From Halorientalis persicus (GTDB lineage Archaea > Halobacteriota > Halobacteria > Halobacteriales > Haloarculaceae): 64,000 bases of DNA. The stretch lies in assembly GCF_900110215.1 (NCBI RefSeq), contig NZ_FOCX01000015.1, positions 1-64,000 on the forward strand, written 5' to 3'. The position numbers were made by a program, and so were the translations under genes. Below are positions 38,139-48,263 of this stretch, in pieces (within the stretch, counting starts at the first letter, position 1; each line of letters starts with the position of its first letter). Below the pieces are notes generated by a model, which was given only the letters and a program-made list of their open reading frames with translations, was not told the DNA's origin and ran no database searches.

Positions 38139-41100
38139 TCAGGGCGTGACGATGCCAGCGCCGCCCGCGGGCTCGGCGATCATCGTTTGACTCTCAGAGT
38201 CGTTGGTCGACGTGTCGGTCGACCCGTCACTGGCGGTATCGTCGCCGGTCGTGTCGTCGCCGCTGGTTTCGTTGGTACCACTGTCACCGCTCGTTTCGTC
38301 GGTCGTCGACTCGTTACCGTCGGGCTGTGATTGGCCGAACTCTGTCCGCTCGAGGTCGACCTGCACGGGCGAGTCGTCTTCGCCGATGACTTTCCCCTCA
38401 CTCACGTGGGTCGTGGCGTTGTACATGTAGCTGGAGCCACTGCTCAGGTTCTGGTACACGTTGGTTCTGATGGTGTACGGTCCCGCGGCTTCGACGGCCA
38501 CGTCCGTGTAGCCCTGTTCGGTCCCCCAGTTCTCGTAGCCGGTCGTCGAGTACGGCACCGTCATCTCGAACTCGCCGTCCGGCCCCGTCTCGACACGCTG
38601 GGTGTACCGGAACGTCGCGTTGGCGGAGTTCAGCTCCATCGGGACGGAGGCGATCACCGTCCGGTTTTCGGGCCCAGTTCCCTCGATCGTCGCGCCGGGG
38701 ACGCGCTCGAAGACCTTCGTCCACGGTGGCGAGGGGCTCTGCGGTCCCAGCAGGATACTCTGGATGCCTCGGAGTTCGGTCCGTGTGGAGTTCCGGAACT
38801 CGTTGACGCCACCGGACAGCGAGGTCACCTCCCGCCGGAACCCACGCTGGTACGGACTCCCGGGCTGGAACGCGGACGTGTTCGAGTTGTAGACCAGCCG
38901 ATAGTGGTCCAGCGCCTCGACGGCTTCCGGCGGGTTCGGTCCGACTCCGCCGATCTGGGCCGTGCTGTCGTTCTCGGCGAACTCACGCGCCTCTCGCATC
39001 GAGTCGTATACCCGGTAGGGGTTCTGGTCTCCACGGGGCAGCACCTTGGCTTCCTGGCCCTGTCCCTGCTGGATCGTATCGTAGTTGAGGACCACCGGTC
39101 GCGGCTGGCGGGCGCTCCCGTGGAAGTGCCACAGGCGGTTGACCATGCTCTCGTAGTAGCGCTGGGTCTTGAGATTGTAGCCGACCCGGGGCTGCCCGGT
39201 ACTGACGTCGATTACGGGGCTGTAGTAGTCCGACGTCTCCGTGCTCTCGTTGAAGATGGTCGGCGCGAAGAACTTCCCGCGGGAGAGCCGCGAGTAGGTG
39301 TTGACCATCTTCCAGTCGATCATGACGTATCGCGTCTCGGCGTCGGCGTCGTCCTCGCTGACGTTCGCCAGCACGTCACCCGCCTGCTTCTCGGTGGGTG
39401 CGAGCAGGAAGTTCGCCGCTTCGGTCGCGCCCTGCTGGAACGGGTTGGCGGTCGGGATGCGCCCGCCGCGCTGTGTGATCCAGTGTCCGTAGTCCCACCA
39501 GGACATCACGCCGTATGCCCCGTCCGGGTAGTCGTAGTCGTCCTGTCTCGGGACCGTCTCCGTGAAGTCCATCGAATTGTTCGCGCCGCCGTAGGTCCCC
39601 GGAGTGGGCGTGTTGCTTTCCATCCAGTCGAGGCTATCCGTCCAGCCGACCACGCCGGGACTCGGGCCCGCTCCGCTCCCGCGCTCGATGACCGTACTCG
39701 AACCGGCCGTCATCGGCACGATCATCGGAGCGATCACCAGAATCAGCACCGCCATGATCGTCAGTACCTGGAACGTCTCGATCTCTTCGAGCGATCCGGT
39801 CGGGGACACGTACTTTGCGACCAGCGCGATGATGTAGGCGTTCAGCACGGCGATCGGGAGCGTGAGGTAATACCCGAACCGGACCTGGGTCATCGTCGCC
39901 AGCAACATAATCACCGTCCAGATCATCACGAAGACCGTCTCAGCCCGCTTTTCCGTGCCGCGAACGTGGCCGGCCAGCAGCGCGACCAGTCCCGCGAAGG
40001 CACCGAACCACGCCAGACCGTAGCTCCCGAACAGGCGCGGAAGCAGATCACCCAGCGGGACCGGCTGTGCCTCCCCGATAGTCTGTGCCTGCGCGCCGCC
40101 ACCCAGGCCGATGAATCGATCGGTGTTCTTGACGATGTAGCCGAACACATCGGGTACGATCACGGCCGCCAGCACCGCGGCCGCGGCGATAGCACCGAAC
40201 ACGATAGCCGGGTACGCCCGCCGGTCTATGTCGGCGTCGTCGACCGCCCGGGCCAGCCACGCCATGAACACGGCTCCGGCGGCCACAGCGAACGCGAGGA
40301 GCGGCTGCATGAACGAGAAGTCGACCCCGGTCACCTCGAACGTACTGAGCGGGATGAACGAGAGCAATCCGGTGACGACGAGCGCAATCACGCCAACGAA
40401 GGCAACGTGTTCCGGACTGCGACCGCGAAGATAGTCGAGATTCAGCTGGATCACGAGGAAGACGCCGAAGATACCGACCAACAGGAGTGCAGGTGGCCAC
40501 ACCCAGATGTACAGCGCCATGGCGACGCCGGCCAGTGTCGCCCAGCCGGCGGACGGCCGGAGCGCGTCCCACTCCCGGTTGACCACGAGTTCCCAGACCG
40601 GCATCTCGTCCTCGGCGACCGAGACGGCGATCATGATCGCGACAACGGCGACCATCTGGAACAGCGCCTCGGCGACCTGGTGGTCGGAAAACCCGACGAT
40701 ACTCCGGTTGAGGAAACTCCCCGAGGAAAGCGCCAGGATCAGGACGCTGACGAGGCCACCGAACCGGCCGCCCAACCGTTTGCCTGCGAAATACACCGGG
40801 ACCGCGACGAGCGTGCCCATAACCGCCGGCGCGACCAGCAGTGTCATCGCGACCGTCTGGTCGCTCGGATTGCCGAGCCCGACGATCAGCGCCGCCGTCG
40901 CGACCAGTTGGTCGAACAGTGTCCCGAACTGGCCCGAGGCTGTCCCGTACGGGAAGTACGTCCACGGGTCGAACGGCATCGTCCCCGGCCAGTTGTCCAC
41001 GACGTACTGGGTCTGTCTGTAGTGGTACCACGCGTCGTTTCCGGAGAAAAACACGTCTCCGTCCCTGACGAAGTTGCTCCAACTCCGCAGTCGGACCCAC

Positions 41101-41210
41101 AGCATGAATCCGAGCAACACGACTAGCGTCGGAATATGATACCAGTCTTGGACGTCTTCGAGGACGTTGCCGACATCGTAGTCCTCGAAGTACCCCCGGC
41201 GTTGACTCAT
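38139..41210 (-). CDS. aglB: Archaeal oligosaccharyltransferase AglB
   Basis: 1023 aa. About 13 membrane spans in the first 500 residues, with DVFFSGNDAWYHYRQT carrying the catalytic DxD-like region. The extracellular part has SWWDYGHWITQRGGR (WWDYG signature, about residue 570), then a large beta-rich domain. The C-terminus has a Ser/Thr/Asp/Glu-rich tail of about 60 residues. It transfers lipid-linked glycans onto Asn of N-x-S/T in S-layer proteins and pilins. Transcribed away from the other agl genes. TATA-like CTTATCC is about 30 nt upstream. Confidence 0.95.
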   Translation of the reverse strand: MSQRRGYFEDYDVGNVLEDVQDWYHIPTLVVLLGFMLWVRLRSWSNFVRDGDVFFSGNDAWYHYRQTQYVVDNWPGTMPFDPWTYFPYGTASGQFGTLFDQLVATAALIVGLGNPSDQTVAMTLLVAPAVMGTLVAVPVYFAGKRLGGRFGGLVSVLILALSSGSFLNRSIVGFSDHQVAEALFQMVAVVAIMIAVSVAEDEMPVWELVVNREWDALRPSAGWATLAGVAMALYIWVWPPALLLVGIFGVFLVIQLNLDYLRGRSPEHVAFVGVIALVVTGLLSFIPLSTFEVTGVDFSFMQPLLAFAVAAGAVFMAWLARAVDDADIDRRAYPAIVFGAIAAAAVLAAVIVPDVFGYIVKNTDRFIGLGGGAQAQTIGEAQPVPLGDLLPRLFGSYGLAWFGAFAGLVALLAGHVRGTEKRAETVFVMIWTVIMLLATMTQVRFGYYLTLPIAVLNAYIIALVAKYVSPTGSLEEIETFQVLTIMAVLILVIAPMIVPMTAGSSTVIERGSGAGPSPGVVGWTDSLDWMESNTPTPGTYGGANNSMDFTETVPRQDDYDYPDGAYGVMSWWDYGHWITQRGGRIPTANPFQQGATEAANFLLAPTEKQAGDVLANVSEDDADAETRYVMIDWKMVNTYSRLSRGKFFAPTIFNESTETSDYYSPVIDVSTGQPRVGYNLKTQRYYESMVNRLWHFHGSARQPRPVVLNYDTIQQGQGQEAKVLPRGDQNPYRVYDSMREAREFAENDSTAQIGGVGPNPPEAVEALDHYRLVYNSNTSAFQPGSPYQRGFRREVTSLSGGVNEFRNSTRTELRGIQSILLGPQSPSPPWTKVFERVPGATIEGTGPENRTVIASVPMELNSANATFRYTQRVETGPDGEFEMTVPYSTTGYENWGTEQGYTDVAVEAAGPYTIRTNVYQNLSSGSSYMYNATTHVSEGKVIGEDDSPVQVDLERTEFGQSQPDGNESTTDETSGDSGTNETSGDDTTGDDTASDGSTDTSTNDSESQTMIAEPAGGAGIVTP

Positions 41211-41433
41211 TGCCCGGGGTAAAAACGAACTGGGGGATAAGCTTTGTCAAATCGTCTTCTTCTCGCCCGCTGTACCGCGGTTCGGATACCGTTCCGAGAG
41301 CGGTTCTGTGCCCGTTATTCCGGACATTGGCCTTTCGAATCGAACCCCGACACCGACACAACACTCACGTGGGGCCACCTCGAAGGATTCGGAACCGCCG
41401 ACGTGTCCCCACCGACACGTCGGACCGACGACG

Positions 41434-41901
41434 ATGACCCGCCAGAACTCACTACGGACGGCCCGAGGCGACGAACGAGCCACCACGGTCTCCGATAGCA
41501 TGGCCGCCGGTTCGCTGGTCGTCCTGGCTGTGGTCCTCGCGGCCGGGCTCGGACTGGGCGTGCTCTACGCTCCCTCGGAGGGTGGAGGGAACACGACGCG
41601 CGCGAACTTCAGCTACCAGCACTTTTCGGATGATTCGGCCCTGATCGTGACGTTCACCAGGGGCGATTCGATCCAGGCCGGCGAGCTCGCCCTCGTCAGC
41701 GGGGAGGCAAACAGCACCTGGGCCGAAATCGCCAACATGACTGCGTCCAAGACACTCTCCGAGGGATCGACGATCCAGCTGTCCGCCAGTGGACGGTTCG
41801 GCAAAGCGATCACGTCGAGTACGCAGGTCAGGGTCCTCTACACCGGCGGGAACGAGACCCGCGTGCTGTCTCGCTGGCCGCCGAACGGTACTGCCGGATA
41901 G
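41434..41901 (+). CDS. Type IV pilin-like secreted protein
   Basis: 155 aa from MTRQNSLRTARGDERATTVS. A short charged N-terminus is followed by a hydrophobic stretch (SMAAGSLVVLAVVLAAGLGL) and a Gly/Asn-rich surface part with several N-x-S/T sequons (NTT, NFS, NST, NMT, NET). It resembles the class-III signal and helix of archaeal pilins; typical Arch_pilin consensus is only partly matched. It sits beside AglB and N-glycosyl genes, so glycosylation is likely. Confidence 0.6.
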   Translation: MTRQNSLRTARGDERATTVSDSMAAGSLVVLAVVLAAGLGLGVLYAPSEGGGNTTRANFSYQHFSDDSALIVTFTRGDSIQAGELALVSGEANSTWAEIANMTASKTLSEGSTIQLSASGRFGKAITSSTQVRVLYTGGNETRVLSRWPPNGTAG

Positions 41902-41936
41902 AAATACCTTTGTCGGGCGGGTGACGAGCCGTCTCT

Positions 41937-42857
41937 ATGCGGGTCTCGGTCGTTCTCTGTACCCACACGCTCGACCGCTACGACGCCTTCACCGAGGCCG
42001 CCCACAGCGTCCTCGAACAGACACACGGCGATACGGAACTGGTACTGGTCAGCGACGGCTCCGAACCCGTCTACGAACAGTTCCAGTCCGACTTCGGCGA
42101 CCGCGAGGACGTGATCACACACTGTAACGACGAGAACGTCGGCCTGCTGGAGAGTCGCAACAACGGGGCCGAGATCGCCACCGGCGACGTGGTCGCGTTC
42201 GTCGACGACGACGCCGTCGCCGAGGAAGACTGGGTCGCCCAGCTCGTCGAGGCCTACGAGTACCGGGACGCCCTCGCGGCCGGCGGGAAGATGACCCCCG
42301 AGTGGGTCGCCGGCCGCCCCACGTTCCTCCCGGAGGAGTTTTACTTCCTCGTCGGGGTCACCCAGCGCGGGTTCGCCGACGGCCCCGGCGAGGTCCGCAA
42401 CACCTTCGGCTCGAACATCTCCTTTCGCCGCGACGTGTTCCTCGAACTGGACGGGTTCGACACCGACATCGGGGGTCGCAAAGGCGACGAGAACCTCCAG
42501 GGCGGCGAGACCGAACTCTGTGCCCGCCTGCGCGAAGAGTACGACGCTGGGGTCTACTACAATCCCGACGCGCGCGTCGCGCACAAGGTCTTCGAGTACC
42601 GCACTGATCCGAAATGGTTGCTCGACCGCGCGTTCTGGCAGGGGTACTCCAAACGCGGGATGGAGGTGCTGGTTCCCGAGTCCACGGGCGAAGAGTACGA
42701 CTTCCTCGGCCAGTTGCTCGGGGAGTTCGTCCCCGACCGCGCGACGGATCTCGTCACCGCCCCGTCCCGCGAGAAGGCAGTCCAGTTCGTGATGCTGTTC
42801 GTGTTCACCGCCGCAGTCGGGGTCGGCTATCTGTACGGCGCGACGAAGTGGCGCTGA
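41937..42857 (+). CDS. aglG: Glycosyltransferase family 2, AglG-type
   Basis: 306 aa, a GT-A glycosyltransferase with a C-terminal membrane anchor. Starts MRVSVVLCTHTLDRYDAFTE; VVAFVDDDAVAEEDW is the DXD motif. GKMTPEWVAGRPTFLPEEFY, GSNISFRRDVFLELDGFDT and GGETELCARLREEY follow the pattern of Haloferax AglG (glucuronosyl transfer onto a dolichol phosphate glycan). The final 20 residues form one span. It probably adds a sugar of the N-linked glycan; the actual sugar needs biochemistry. Confidence 0.8.
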   Translation: MRVSVVLCTHTLDRYDAFTEAAHSVLEQTHGDTELVLVSDGSEPVYEQFQSDFGDREDVITHCNDENVGLLESRNNGAEIATGDVVAFVDDDAVAEEDWVAQLVEAYEYRDALAAGGKMTPEWVAGRPTFLPEEFYFLVGVTQRGFADGPGEVRNTFGSNISFRRDVFLELDGFDTDIGGRKGDENLQGGETELCARLREEYDAGVYYNPDARVAHKVFEYRTDPKWLLDRAFWQGYSKRGMEVLVPESTGEEYDFLGQLLGEFVPDRATDLVTAPSREKAVQFVMLFVFTAAVGVGYLYGATKWR

Positions 42858-42929
42858 GAGTCGGCGCCCCGACCCGAGTCCGGCGCGCCGTCGGTACGCT
42901 TAAGCGCTCGCCGTCGCTCGGCTCCGACA

Positions 42930-44117
42930 ATGACAGCCGGGGCGACCGACGGCGACGCCGGGGAGAGCGCTGGACCCACGACTCGCCTCGCGGACCTCGA
43001 CGTGGCAGTCGCACACTGGGGGATCAACGCCTGGGGCGGTGCCGAGTACCTCGTCACCCACCTCGCCGAAGCCCTCGACTGTGACCGGGTGTACACGCTC
43101 GGCGAACCGGACCCGGACGACCCCAACCCCTACGGCGACGTGCGGTTCGTCGACGTGACCCGGGACCTCTCCCCGGCCCCGCTCCGTCGCCTCCAGGCCG
43201 AGGCCGGCCGCGTCTTCGAGTACGCCCTCTGGGAAGACGTGGACTGGCGCGAGCACGGCGACCCGGACGTGCTGGTGACCTCCGGTGCAACCACGCGTGC
43301 GGTCATCACACCGGACGACACGCTCCACCTGAACTACTGTCACTCACCGCCACGGTGGTTCTACGATCTCTATCACGACCGGAAAGACTCGCTCGTGGGC
43401 CAGCTCGCACGCCCACTGGTGCGGTATCTGCGGATGCGCGACGCCACCGTCGACCCCCGCGTCGACGGCTACTTCGCCAACAGTCCGATCGTCGCCCGCC
43501 GCATCCGGAAGTTCTACGACCGTGACTCGGAGGTGCTGTATCCGCCCGTGGACCTCGCGGCCTACGAGAACCGCGGCGACGAGGGCTTCTACCTCCACCT
43601 CGGCCGACTCGACGAGGAGAAAGGCGTCCCCGCGGTCGTCGACGCCTTCGCGGGGAGCGATCACCGACTGGTGCTTGCCGGCGGCCGCGGTGACGTAGAC
43701 GATCGGGTGATGGACCGGATTCGCCGCGCCGACACCATCGACTACCGCGGGTTCGTCGACGAATCCGAGAAGTACGACCTGCTCGCGACCTGTCGCGCAC
43801 TGGTGTTCAACGGCCGCGGCGAGGACTTCGGGATCGTCCCCATCGAGGCCAACGCCAGCGGGAAGGCAGTGTTGACCCGCGACGAGGGGTTCCCCGCGCT
43901 CTTCGTCGACGACGGGGAGAACGGCTTCCAGCACGATGGGTCGGCAGAGGGGATCCTGGACGCCATCGAGCGGTTCGAACGGGACGGGATCACGGGGCAC
44001 CCACGGGAACGCGCCGACCGGTTCGACGTGTCGGCCTTCCGCGACAGACTGCGGGCGGGGATCGAGCGCCGCTACGACGAGTTCGGCCGCGTCGGCGCGG
44101 TCGGCAGTCGGGGTTAA
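42930..44117 (+). CDS. Glycosyltransferase family 4
   Basis: 395 aa. Rossmann start LDVAVAHWGINAWGGAEYLV; the GT-B donor site LHLGRLDEEKGVPAVVDAFA and YRGFVDESEKYDLLATCRAL, then NGRGEDFGIVPIEANASGKA (GPE(x)7E region) are typical. Cytosolic. Its own promoter is suggested by a CTTAAG tract about 30 nt before the ATG. Part of the glycan assembly genes; sugar unknown. Confidence 0.85.
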   Translation: MTAGATDGDAGESAGPTTRLADLDVAVAHWGINAWGGAEYLVTHLAEALDCDRVYTLGEPDPDDPNPYGDVRFVDVTRDLSPAPLRRLQAEAGRVFEYALWEDVDWREHGDPDVLVTSGATTRAVITPDDTLHLNYCHSPPRWFYDLYHDRKDSLVGQLARPLVRYLRMRDATVDPRVDGYFANSPIVARRIRKFYDRDSEVLYPPVDLAAYENRGDEGFYLHLGRLDEEKGVPAVVDAFAGSDHRLVLAGGRGDVDDRVMDRIRRADTIDYRGFVDESEKYDLLATCRALVFNGRGEDFGIVPIEANASGKAVLTRDEGFPALFVDDGENGFQHDGSAEGILDAIERFERDGITGHPRERADRFDVSAFRDRLRAGIERRYDEFGRVGAVGSRG

Positions 44118-44170
44118 TACAGGTGTGGTTCAGTCACATTTATAACCCGTCCCGGCCGAACCTCGGGTGA

Positions 44171-44713
44171 ATGACCGACGTCTCGGTAGTCATCCCGAGC
44201 ATCAAGGAGGACGTTCTCACGCTGGAGAGCGTGCCCGAGGGGGTGGACACGCAGGTCGTTCGGGAGGGGACGCTCAACGAGGCGCGCAACCTCGGCGTCG
44301 AACGTGCCGAACACGACCGGGTCCTCATTCTTGACGACGACATCTCGTTCGCCGAGTCGTTCTTCTGGAACCTGGCCGACCGGATCGAGCGCGGACTGCT
44401 GGTCGGACACCCGGACTGGGACTACGGCCTGGTCGCCGGACGAGTGATGGCGTTTCACCGCGCCGACTGGGAGAGGTTCGGTGGGTTCGACGAGTTCCTG
44501 AAATCGCACATGGGGGACACGGAGTTCGCCCTGAAGTTTGTCCACCGCGGGGACGGCGTCGCACACATCGACCCGGACAAGGTCGAACACGCCCCGCACG
44601 AGCGGTCGGTCACCACGTGGGATCGCGTCTGGCGGACCGCCTACATCGCCGCGAAGTACCCGCGGTCCGCGCCGAAGATCCTAACACGAACGATTACCGG
44701 AGTTAGTGAGTAA
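44171..44713 (+). CDS. Short GT2-like glycosyltransferase
   Basis: 180 aa, shorter than a usual GT2 (about 230-300). Starts MTDVSVVIPSIKEDVLTLES; contains NLGVERAEHDRVLILDDDIS with a DDD motif and a GGFDEFLKSHMGDTEFALKF acceptor-like block. No membrane segment. The stop overlaps the following sulfatase start by 1 nt, so they are coupled. Possibly a reduced enzyme with a small acceptor. Confidence 0.75.
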   Translation: MTDVSVVIPSIKEDVLTLESVPEGVDTQVVREGTLNEARNLGVERAEHDRVLILDDDISFAESFFWNLADRIERGLLVGHPDWDYGLVAGRVMAFHRADWERFGGFDEFLKSHMGDTEFALKFVHRGDGVAHIDPDKVEHAPHERSVTTWDRVWRTAYIAAKYPRSAPKILTRTITGVSE

Positions 44714-46149
44714 TGGCTGACACGAATGTACTTCTGGTAGTGATGGACAGTGTCCGTGCGCGAAACTGTAGTCTTCTGGGCCACCACAACGAGACGACGC
44801 CGAACCTGGACACCCTCGCCGACGAGGCGACGGTCTACACGCAAGCACGGTCCCCGGGTACCTGGAGTCTGCCCAGCCACACCTCGATGTTCACCGGCCT
44901 CCACGTCGAGGAGCACGGCATCCGCCGGGCCCACCACCGATTCACGGGACAGACGTTCTGGGACGAGATCCCCCACCGGACTGGCGTCTTCTCCGAGAAT
45001 ATGTGGATCACGGACATGGGCGTCGGGTTGGAGGACCCGTTCGACGCCATCCACGGCCAGCAGAACGTCCTCTTTCAGGAGGGACTGGACCCCGGCAACT
45101 TCGCGCTCTCGGAGGGTCAGGGCCAGTACGTGAAGTACCTCAAGCGCTGTCTCTCCCACGATTACCCGCTCAAGTCCGCACTGAACGGCCTGTACATCAA
45201 AGCGGCGTGGGATTTCCCCCAGCTATTGCCCGACGGCCACACGACGGGGACGCCCGCCGAGGTGTACACCGACCTGTTCACCGAGTGGATCGACGAACGC
45301 ACCGACGGCTGGGGCGCCTGCATCAACTACATGGACGCCCACCTGCCCTACGAGCCCGAGGCCGAGTTCGACGAGTGGGACGACGGCACCGCCCGCAAAC
45401 TCCAAGACGACTGCGGCGACCAGGTCTGGTCGTTCAACGGCGGCGAGAAGCCCGTCTGGCAGATGCGTGGCTTTGAGTCGCTGTACGACGGTGCCATCGC
45501 CCAGATTGACCACGAGGTCGGTCGACTCGTGGACGCGCTCAAAGCCCGAGGCGAGTGGGACGACACACTCCTGATCGTCACCGCCGACCACGGGGAAGGG
45601 TTCGGCGAACCCTCCGAGGTCCGGCCCGACGCCATCATCACCGGCCACGGGGCCGGCATCCACGAACTCCAGTTGCACGTCCCACTGCTCGTGAAGTTCC
45701 CCGGTCAGGAGACGGGCGCGACCCACGACGAACCGGTGTCGCTGACGGACACGCCCCACGTCGTGCGGGCCGCCCTCAACGGGGACTGGGAGACCGACGA
45801 GTACGTCACCGAGGGCCCGGTGCTGGCCTCCTCCCACGGCCTCGAAGAGCCCATGGAGGAACGCGCGAGCAAGTTGGTCGACGACCTCTGGCTGTACAAC
45901 GGTGATTACCGGGCACTCTACACCGACCGGGGTGACCACGTCGAGAAGCAGATCACGTGGCGTGACGACTACGAGTCCGTCGTCGACGTGTTCGACGCCC
46001 AAGTGAGCCGTGTATTCAGGGGCGAGTCGGCTCCGAACGTCCGCGAAGCCTTCACCGAGCTCGCCGACGCCGGCATCCGGGAATCCGCCGGCGACGTGGA
46101 CGTATCGGGCGCGACCGAACAGCGCCTTGAAGACCTCGGGTATATGTAG
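44713..46149 (+). CDS. Sulfatase-like alkaline-phosphatase-superfamily enzyme
   Basis: 478 aa. Metal Asp in VLLVVMDSVRARNCS; the nucleophile loop reads SLPSHTSMFTG, aligning with the sulfatase C/S-x-P-S-R motif with Ser instead of Cys and His instead of Arg. VTADHGEGFGEPS gives further metal ligands. The Arg-to-His change and Ser nucleophile mean either a Ser-type sulfatase or a phospho/phosphonate transferase or esterase. Found in a glycosylation island, so it may act on sulfated or phosphorylated glycans. Confidence 0.82.
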   Translation: MADTNVLLVVMDSVRARNCSLLGHHNETTPNLDTLADEATVYTQARSPGTWSLPSHTSMFTGLHVEEHGIRRAHHRFTGQTFWDEIPHRTGVFSENMWITDMGVGLEDPFDAIHGQQNVLFQEGLDPGNFALSEGQGQYVKYLKRCLSHDYPLKSALNGLYIKAAWDFPQLLPDGHTTGTPAEVYTDLFTEWIDERTDGWGACINYMDAHLPYEPEAEFDEWDDGTARKLQDDCGDQVWSFNGGEKPVWQMRGFESLYDGAIAQIDHEVGRLVDALKARGEWDDTLLIVTADHGEGFGEPSEVRPDAIITGHGAGIHELQLHVPLLVKFPGQETGATHDEPVSLTDTPHVVRAALNGDWETDEYVTEGPVLASSHGLEEPMEERASKLVDDLWLYNGDYRALYTDRGDHVEKQITWRDDYESVVDVFDAQVSRVFRGESAPNVREAFTELADAGIRESAGDVDVSGATEQRLEDLGYM

Positions 46150-46195
46150 CGGTCGGCCCTATGGTTTTTAATCTTGTCCGAGGAATGCCAATCGC

Positions 46196-47239
46196 ATGGA
46201 GGTAGCACTCGTCGGGACTCTCCCGGATGCCGACGCGACGGACCACCGTGGTCCCGAGCGGACTACAATTGGGCTGGGTGAAGCACTCTCATCTGTCGGG
46301 GTCGATGTGACGGTGGTTGCTGATGAAGGAGATCCAGCGAAGATCGGCGTTCCTGCTTACGTCCTCTGTGACGAGCAGTCTCCAGGGATCGGCCGAATGA
46401 TGCGATTCAACCACGAAATTCACAGCCGTAGCCTGCTTGATTCCGCGGATATCGTCCACACGTGGCGACCTCTGTACGAGGCCGACGTGATGTCCTGGCA
46501 CGGCATAGGGATGGAAGACGAGGTGGAAGCGGCGTTCCCAGGCACTTTCGATTGGAAGTGGCGACTCGGTGCGAAAATTCACCGTTGGGCGAAGACACTG
46601 ACTGCCCATCGGGCCGACTACTCGGTCGTGACAGCACCGGGGAATTGCGGATTCGCCGAAAAATACCGGGTGCCGGTCGACGATGTGATACCTGTCGGTG
46701 TCGAAAATAGATTCCGTCAAGCGGACAGTTATGACGACTCTGTGGATGTGCTCACGGTCTCCCGGATCGAACGGCGGAAACAGCCTCACTTCGTCGATCA
46801 ACACACACCTGATAGCTACGAAACGGCTGTTGTGGGAGGCGCTTCGGACCAGTCTTACGCAGGATCACTATCGGAACGGTGGGTTGGCAGAGTCAACGAT
46901 ACGGAATTGCTTTCCTACTATCGTTCCGCTGGCGTGTTTGTCCTGCCGTCGTACTTCGAGCCGTTCGGCCTGACGGCCGCGGAAGCGATGGCTGCCGAAA
47001 CGCCGTTGGTCGTCGCAGATACGACTGCGATCTCCGAGTGGGTTCGAGAGTACGACCTCGGTGCTGTCTACGAGTTCGACAACCCAGCGAGTTACCGCCA
47101 AGCGATCCAAACCGTCTTCGAAGACAGGGACCGCTACATTGAGAACGCTACAGCGTTCGTCGAAAACCGCCTCACATGGCGAACTATCGCCGAGGAGTAC
47201 GTGGATCTGTACCAGCAAATCGACGCAGACGTCACGTAA
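46196..47239 (+). CDS. Glycosyltransferase family 4, atypical codon use
   Basis: 347 aa. Starts MEVALVGTLPDADATDHRGP; donor site VLTVSRIERRKQPHF and SAGVFVLPSYFEPFGLTAAE, AETPLVVADTT. It has more A/T at third positions (e.g. gga, gtt, gcg/gaa mixtures, tct) than its neighbours, so it may have been acquired recently. A TATA-like TTTTTAATC lies about 30 nt upstream, so it has its own promoter. Confidence 0.8.
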   Translation: MEVALVGTLPDADATDHRGPERTTIGLGEALSSVGVDVTVVADEGDPAKIGVPAYVLCDEQSPGIGRMMRFNHEIHSRSLLDSADIVHTWRPLYEADVMSWHGIGMEDEVEAAFPGTFDWKWRLGAKIHRWAKTLTAHRADYSVVTAPGNCGFAEKYRVPVDDVIPVGVENRFRQADSYDDSVDVLTVSRIERRKQPHFVDQHTPDSYETAVVGGASDQSYAGSLSERWVGRVNDTELLSYYRSAGVFVLPSYFEPFGLTAAEAMAAETPLVVADTTAISEWVREYDLGAVYEFDNPASYRQAIQTVFEDRDRYIENATAFVENRLTWRTIAEEYVDLYQQIDADVT

Positions 47240-47310
47240 CCTAAGACAGAATCAGAGACGTGGCTGAAGTAGTCTTTGTCATTGGATGATAGACAAGTTG
47301 ATCATGACGG

Positions 47311-47318
47311 TTTTATAA
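47311..47318 (+). promoter_or_regulatory. TATA-like box of the alkaline-phosphatase-fold gene
   Basis: TTTTATAA ends 24 nt before the ATG at 47342. It supports that start over the upstream TTG at 47276. Confidence 0.5.
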
Positions 47319-47341
47319 GTTCGACTGTCTACGATCAGGAT

Positions 47342-48241
47342 ATGGTAATCGTCGTGTTGGCGCTGGACGCCGCCGACGTCCGTCACGCGGAGGACTTCGG
47401 CTGTGAGAACTTACTGTTAGACGAGCACACGAAGATGCAGTCGGTCGCTCACAGGCTCGAACATCCGCACACGGGCGAGGCCTGGCCCTCCATCGCCACC
47501 GGTCTCCACCCGACGGAACACGGCATGACGGGCCACGGGGAGTGGGACAGTCAGGCCCTGACGCTGCTCTCGCGGGTCGCACACACGCTGAACGTCAGCG
47601 GGAACATCCGGAGCCGGATTGGGGACGCCATCAAGCAGAACACGGGACAGGACTGGAGTTTGCAGATCGTCGACGAGCCGACCTTCCTCGACGGGGAGTA
47701 CCGGGCCATCCACAACTGGCCCGGCGCCTACCGCAACGAGGCGCTGCACTACATCTGGGGGCTGTTCGAGGAAGTCAAGGAGGATCGGATGTCCGAGGAG
47801 ACGCTCATCCGGGAGACCTACACCGAGGCCGCCAGCAAGTTCGGCTGGGTCCACGAGGCGATCACCCACGACATCGAGATCGCCGCGACGCACATCCACG
47901 TCATCGACGTACTCGGCCACATCTACTCGGACGACCGCGAGTCCTACCGACAGGTGTACGAGGACGTCGACGAGCGGGTCGGCGAGGTCCGGGACGCACT
48001 GGGCGAGGACGACGAACTCCTGATCCTGAGCGACCACGGCATGGAGACGACGTGGCTGGACGACGACGACCCCGGCACCCACTCCTGGCGGGCCATCGCC
48101 TCGACGACGGTCGGCTCCCCGCCCGAACACGCCCTCGACGTCAAGGCGTGGGTCGAGGAGCACGTCCAAGAGATCGACCCTGAGCGGACACGGGCCGACA
48201 TCCCGGAAGACCAGCTCCGCGAACTCGGCTACATCGACTGA
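47342..48241 (+). CDS. Alkaline-phosphatase-superfamily protein lacking the usual nucleophile
   Basis: 299 aa from the ATG at 47342, preferred because TTTTATAA lies 28 nt before it. Metal ligands: LALDAADVR at the start and ILSDHGMETTW, with a following HSWRA. The nucleophile loop reads GEAWPSIATGLHPTEHG, in which Ala takes the place of the usual Thr/Ser/Cys before W-P. It is close to the phosphodiesterase/sulfatase type of the fold. May be inactive or use another residue; role in glycan processing is a guess. Confidence 0.75.
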   Translation: MVIVVLALDAADVRHAEDFGCENLLLDEHTKMQSVAHRLEHPHTGEAWPSIATGLHPTEHGMTGHGEWDSQALTLLSRVAHTLNVSGNIRSRIGDAIKQNTGQDWSLQIVDEPTFLDGEYRAIHNWPGAYRNEALHYIWGLFEEVKEDRMSEETLIRETYTEAASKFGWVHEAITHDIEIAATHIHVIDVLGHIYSDDRESYRQVYEDVDERVGEVRDALGEDDELLILSDHGMETTWLDDDDPGTHSWRAIASTTVGSPPEHALDVKAWVEEHVQEIDPERTRADIPEDQLRELGYID

Positions 48242-48263
48242 ATGTTCCCCACCCTGTACGACG

